NCBI GenBank assembly: GCA_963653535.1
Contig: CAVJWU010000004.1
Location: 1 to 51,845, forward strand
Source: UBA3210 sp963653535
Lineage (GTDB): Bacteria; Bacillota_I; Bacilli_A; RFN20; CAG-449
Length of the DNA: 51,845 nt
Direction of reading: 5' to 3'
Below the pieces are notes generated by a model. It saw only the letters and a program-made list of their open reading frames with translations, had not been told where the DNA came from and did not search any database. Shown here piece after piece: positions 48,930-51,845 of the stretch. The translations under genes and the position numbers were made by a program. Each line of letters starts with the position of its first letter. Position 1 is the first letter of the stretch.

Positions 48930-50015
48930 ATGGCTAAGATTTATATTAAAACAAATTATTTAATTAATCATACTTATTTAATTGGTGAAAATAGTAAGCA
49001 AAAGATTAAAACGACAAAAGAAAATGGCTATATTGTTATTCCTAGTGATGTTTATGAAAATAAAGGTCTACAAATAACTTCTTCTTTTAATAAGAAGAAA
49101 ACTAATATTATTTATCCTGGTGATTTTGATCTTACTTTTATAAATGATAAAGATAATACAAAAATTAAATATGACCTTAATGAAGGTCAAGTTATTAGTC
49201 ATGTTTTAAAAGATAAGAAAAACTTATCTTATTTACCTACTCCTACAAAAGAAATATATGTTTATTTACCTAAGAACTACGATAAAACTAAAAATTGCGA
49301 AGTTTTGTTGTGTTTTGATGGTCAAAATGATTTTTCTTCTTCCTATAACTATACAACTAGATTTGATCCTTATGGAGGAGTACAAATTGATGCTTTAGTA
49401 TCTAATTTTATAAAAGAAACAGGAAGAAATATTATTGTAGTAGGTATCGATAATTCTTCTCCTTTAAGAGAAGTTGAACTTACGATGGATAGACGTAAGT
49501 TTGGTAAATTAAATCCTCGTTTACATAAGGACGCTAAATTTGTTTTAGAAGGAAAATTAGATTCGTTAGATCGTTTTATTAATGAAACGCTTCTACCATT
49601 TATGAAAGAAGAATATCATGCTGATTTATCTTCTTTATATCTATATGGTTCTTCCTGTGGAGGTCTTGCTTCAACTTATATTGGCTTAAAACATTTAGGT
49701 CAATATAAAGGTATATTAGCTTTTTCTCCTGCATATGCTTTATTTAATTTTGAAGGATTTGAACGATTTGTTAGTAATTTAGATTTAACTAGCGATAAAT
49801 TACCTCGTATCTTCTTTTACTGCGGACAAGGTGATGATCTTGAAAAAATGTTAATTGGTGATACTAAGAAATTTGAAACGTTATTATTAACAAGAGGTTA
49901 TAATTCAAAATTGATTTCTTCTCTATATGTTCCTTCTTTTCCACATAATGAAGTATCTTGGAGAATGGCTTTCCCTCAAGGATTAAGCTTTGTCTTAAAA
50001 GATACATGTAAGTAG
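48930..50015 (+). CDS. putative esterase, alpha/beta hydrolase (esterase D-like)
   Basis: 361 aa, soluble. Residues 1-105 form an N-terminal beta-rich region; the hydrolase domain begins at KEIYVYLPKNYDKTKNCEVLLCFDGQNDF. The nucleophile elbow G-S-S-C-G-G puts Ser242 at the catalytic position. Later IFFYCGQGDD and SFPHNEVSWRMAFPQGL give candidate Asp and His. This matches the PF00756/COG2382-type esterases that act on glycans or small esters. It is 1 nt after uvrB, so co-transcribed, but a functional link is not evident. Confidence 0.8.
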   Translation: MAKIYIKTNYLINHTYLIGENSKQKIKTTKENGYIVIPSDVYENKGLQITSSFNKKKTNIIYPGDFDLTFINDKDNTKIKYDLNEGQVISHVLKDKKNLSYLPTPTKEIYVYLPKNYDKTKNCEVLLCFDGQNDFSSSYNYTTRFDPYGGVQIDALVSNFIKETGRNIIVVGIDNSSPLREVELTMDRRKFGKLNPRLHKDAKFVLEGKLDSLDRFINETLLPFMKEEYHADLSSLYLYGSSCGGLASTYIGLKHLGQYKGILAFSPAYALFNFEGFERFVSNLDLTSDKLPRIFFYCGQGDDLEKMLIGDTKKFETLLLTRGYNSKLISSLYVPSFPHNEVSWRMAFPQGLSFVLKDTCK

Positions 50016-50044
50016 TTTTATATTAAATTTTAATAGACTACTTA
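50009..50044 (+). terminator. possible weak terminator after the esterase gene
   Basis: AAGTAGT (overlapping the TAG stop at 50013-50015) can pair with ACTACTT across a 20-nt AT loop; followed by AAATTTA only. Weak evidence. Confidence 0.35.
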
Positions 50045-50093
50045 AATTTATAAGAGTAATATTAATATAAATAAAGAAAAGAGTGTGTTTATT

Positions 50094-51287
50094 ATGAATT
50101 TTATATTTTTGTCACCTACATTTCCTAAGACTTATTATCATTTTTGTGAAGAATTAAAGAAGAATGGTGTCAATATCTTAGGTATTGCAGAAGATTCATA
50201 TGATAATTTATCTTATGAATTAAGATCATCATTATGTGAATATTACCGCGTTAATTCAATGGAGAATTACGATGAAGTATGGCATGCAGTTAATTATTTT
50301 AAATCTAAATATGGTCATATTGATTTTGTTGAATCAAATAATGAATATTGGTTAGAATTAGAAGCACGTTTAAGAAGTGATTTTAATATCACAACTGGTA
50401 AAAATAAAGATGAAATCTTATATTTTAAATCAAAAGAAGCAATGAAAGTCGATTATGCGAAAGCTAATGTAAAAACAGCACGTTACCACATCCCTACTAC
50501 ATTTGAAGAAGGTAAGAAATTCTTATCACAAGTCGGTTATCCAGTCATTGTAAAACCTGATAATGGAGTTGGTGCATATGCCACATATAAGATTCATAAT
50601 GAAGATGAATTAAGAAAATTCTATTTTGAAGATTTTCCACCAATTAAATATATTATGGAAGAATTCATTCAAGGTGATTTAATTTCTTTTGATGGAGTTA
50701 CTAATGCAGATGCAGAAGTTGTTTTCTCAACTAATGAAGTATTCCCTCAACCAGTTATGAATATTGTTAATGAACGTCTTGATTGTCTTTATTATTCCAA
50801 TAAAGAAATGCCTAGTGACCTTTATGAACAAGGTAAGAGAGTTTTAAAAGCATTTGGTGCGAGAAATAGATATTTCCATCTAGAATTCTTTAGACTTACT
50901 GTTGATAAACCTGGCTTAGGTAAAAAAGGTGATTTATTAGGCTTAGAAGTTAATATGAGATGTCCAGGAGGTTATACTCCAGATATTATTAATTATTCTA
51001 AGAATGTTAATACTTATAAGATTTGGGCTGATTCATTAACTTATAATCTTCAATATGAAATTAAACCTTTCTCACCACATTATTGTGCTTATTATGGACG
51101 TCGTGATGGTAAGAACTACGTTTATTCTCATGAAGAGATTTGGTGGCGTTATGGCTATCATCTCAAGATGAATGAAAGAATGCCTGATATCCTATCAGGA
51201 GCGATGGGTAATGAATTCTTTGTCGCAAATTTTGATACTAAAGAAGAAATGGATAAGTTCTTCGAAGATTGCTCTAAAGTATATTAA
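50094..51287 (+). CDS. ATP-grasp domain protein, putative carboxylate-amine/thiol ligase
   Basis: 397 aa from ATG 50094; an in-frame GTG at 50085 has no better site, and the ribosome binding sequence AAAGAAAAGAG is weak. An N-terminal Rossmann-like pre-ATP-grasp domain (FIFLSPTFPKTYYHFCEELKKNGVNILGIAED) is followed by ATP-grasp motifs: the lysine strand YPVIVKPDNGVGAYATYKI, the hinge IMEEFIQGDLISFDGVTN, and the metal-binding HLEFFRL ... LGLEVNMRCPGGY. It resembles CarB/PurK-like ligases joining an acid to an amine, but substrates cannot be told. It stands alone between the esterase and tmRNA. Confidence 0.8.
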   Translation: MNFIFLSPTFPKTYYHFCEELKKNGVNILGIAEDSYDNLSYELRSSLCEYYRVNSMENYDEVWHAVNYFKSKYGHIDFVESNNEYWLELEARLRSDFNITTGKNKDEILYFKSKEAMKVDYAKANVKTARYHIPTTFEEGKKFLSQVGYPVIVKPDNGVGAYATYKIHNEDELRKFYFEDFPPIKYIMEEFIQGDLISFDGVTNADAEVVFSTNEVFPQPVMNIVNERLDCLYYSNKEMPSDLYEQGKRVLKAFGARNRYFHLEFFRLTVDKPGLGKKGDLLGLEVNMRCPGGYTPDIINYSKNVNTYKIWADSLTYNLQYEIKPFSPHYCAYYGRRDGKNYVYSHEEIWWRYGYHLKMNERMPDILSGAMGNEFFVANFDTKEEMDKFFEDCSKVY

Positions 51288-51311
51288 ATTTAAATATTTA
51301 AAAAATAATTC

Positions 51312-51340
51312 TTGTTTTCTTACTTCTATAAGCATATTAT
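51312..51340 (+). promoter_or_regulatory. promoter of ssrA
   Basis: -35 TTGTTT (51312-51317), 17-nt spacer, -10 TATTAT (51335-51340). A short imperfect hairpin at 51343-51361 (GAG-GCACT / AGTGC-CTC) lies in the predicted 5' leader, which RNase P would remove. Confidence 0.75.
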
Positions 51341-51364
51341 AAGAGCGCACTCAGTGCACTCTAT

Positions 51365-51742
51365 GGGACTGTTAAGGTTTCGACGGGGTAAGATGGGTAT
51401 AAGACGCAGCCGGGTGATCACCGTTAACAATCAACAAACAATATCTGGCAACAGAACAAACAACTATTCTTTCGCAGCTTGCTAATTAAGCCACTACGCG
51501 TGTCCCTATAGTTGGGATGGGAAGCATCACTTAAGATTTTTTCTCTAGATTTTAAGATGGTGTAATACATAGAGAATAAGATCCTACGATGGGAATACCT
51601 AGGATACGAAAACCTTATTTCCTAGTAAAAGTTAGATTCGTTAACTAATCTTAGCTTTTATGAAACTTCCTAGTTAACTAAGCTGTAGGGGATTATATGG
51701 GTTTTATTTCGGACGCGAGTTCGATTCTCGCCAGTTCCACCA
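51365..51742 (+). ncRNA. ssrA: transfer-messenger RNA (tmRNA)
   Basis: Rescues stalled ribosomes and tags unfinished proteins. The acceptor stem pairs GGGACUG (51365-51371) with CAGUUCC (51732-51738), followed by A and an encoded CCA (51740-51742). GUUCGAUUCUC forms the T arm, and UAAGGUUUCGACGGGG is the conserved tmRNA 5' sequence. The tag reading frame most likely starts at GGC 51447 and encodes G-N-R-T-N-N-Y-S-F-A-A-C, stopping at TAA 51483. The core NNYSFAA fits other tags (compare GKSNNNFAVAA of Staphylococcus), but the extra terminal Cys is unusual. The region after it holds the pseudoknots. About 378 nt, a normal length. Confidence 0.96.
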
Positions 51743-51845
51743 AATGGTAAGGAGACGAACTCCAGTTGTATAATTGTATCTATTATATTTCTGGACACTT
51801 CGTTGTAAGGGCAAAGTTAGATATTGCCCGTAATAGAAAGAAGAA
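51743..51845 (+). other. tail region downstream of tmRNA
   Basis: No gene identified. Two short hairpins, GGAG-ACGAA-CTCC and GGGCAA-AGTTAGATA-TTGCCC, and one TATAAT (51769-51774) without a good -35. No T-run follows either hairpin, so no convincing ssrA terminator is seen before the window ends. Confidence 0.4.

Noticed and set aside
1..51845. Alternative genetic code (UGA as Trp)
   Set aside because: No gene needs UGA read-through, Trp is TGG, prfB is present with its autoregulatory UGA, and two genes end in TGA.
1..51845. CRISPR arrays, insertion sequences, prophage, toxin-antitoxin or defence genes
   Set aside because: No direct-repeat arrays, transposase, integrase or cas-like motifs were seen on either strand; the minor overlapping reading frames are shadows of the annotated genes.
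51743..51845. A riboswitch or T-box leader at the right edge
   Set aside because: Only two short hairpins and no recognisable core motif; the window ends before any gene.

Overview
This window is a piece of chromosome from a very AT-rich, low-GC Gram-positive bacterium. The gene order is that of Bacillota, class Bacilli: rpsF-ssb-rpsR, yybS-gdpP-rplI-dnaB-walJ-rlmH, dnaX-ebfC-recR-tmk-holB-ricT-rsmI, prfA-prmC-tsaC-rpiB, comFA-comFC and secA-prfB. The proteins carry many Asn/Lys/Ile residues and the exported ones are lipoproteins, which points to an uncultured host-associated Bacilli lineage near Erysipelotrichales, Acholeplasmatales or the RF39/RFN20 groups. This placement is inference. The genetic code is standard: Trp is TGG throughout, and prfB encodes RF2 with its programmed frameshift. 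UGA is nevertheless nearly absent as a stop codon (2 of 45 complete genes).

Positions 1-1830: the tail of an unknown gene, a bidirectional terminator, mntP on the minus strand under a yybP-ykoY manganese riboswitch, then an orphan hypothetical gene followed by a long imperfect inverted repeat. Positions 1829-13277 form an alpha-glucan uptake and degradation operon: MalK-type ATPase, a small aromatic-rich lipoprotein, MalE-type binding lipoprotein, a very long MalF with a roughly 400-residue cytoplasmic coiled coil, MalG, a GH13 amylase lipoprotein and a type I pullulanase lipoprotein. A perfect cre (CcpA site) match overlaps the -35 region of its promoter. The enzymes would cut starch or glycogen outside the cell, and the transporter would import the maltodextrins.

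Positions 13324-15877 are three minus-strand membrane proteins, two of them RDD-type or RDD-like. The first gene of the trio appears to be transcribed as a leaderless mRNA. Positions 16000-23513 hold ribosomal protein, replication, c-di-AMP phosphodiesterase and rRNA methyltransferase genes, followed by a large YfhO-family membrane protein. Positions 27051-33096 are a tightly packed minus-strand cluster of clamp-loader, recombination and nucleotide genes, with a phosphodiesterase-like gene upstream. Positions 34392-39243 are translation-termination, tRNA-modification and competence genes; comFA has its ribosome binding site inside a terminator-like hairpin. Positions 39491-48928 hold secA, prfB, a YitT-type membrane protein, an orphan membrane protein, an S41 protease, a nitroreductase and uvrB. 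The end holds an esterase, an ATP-grasp ligase and tmRNA.

Most of the window is ordinary core genome. The features that most deserve follow-up are the coiled-coil insertion in MalF, the comFA hairpin, the unassigned lipoprotein of the glucan operon and the tmRNA tag ending in cysteine. I did not find a clearly undescribed multi-gene system, and there are no CRISPR arrays, insertion sequences or prophage genes.
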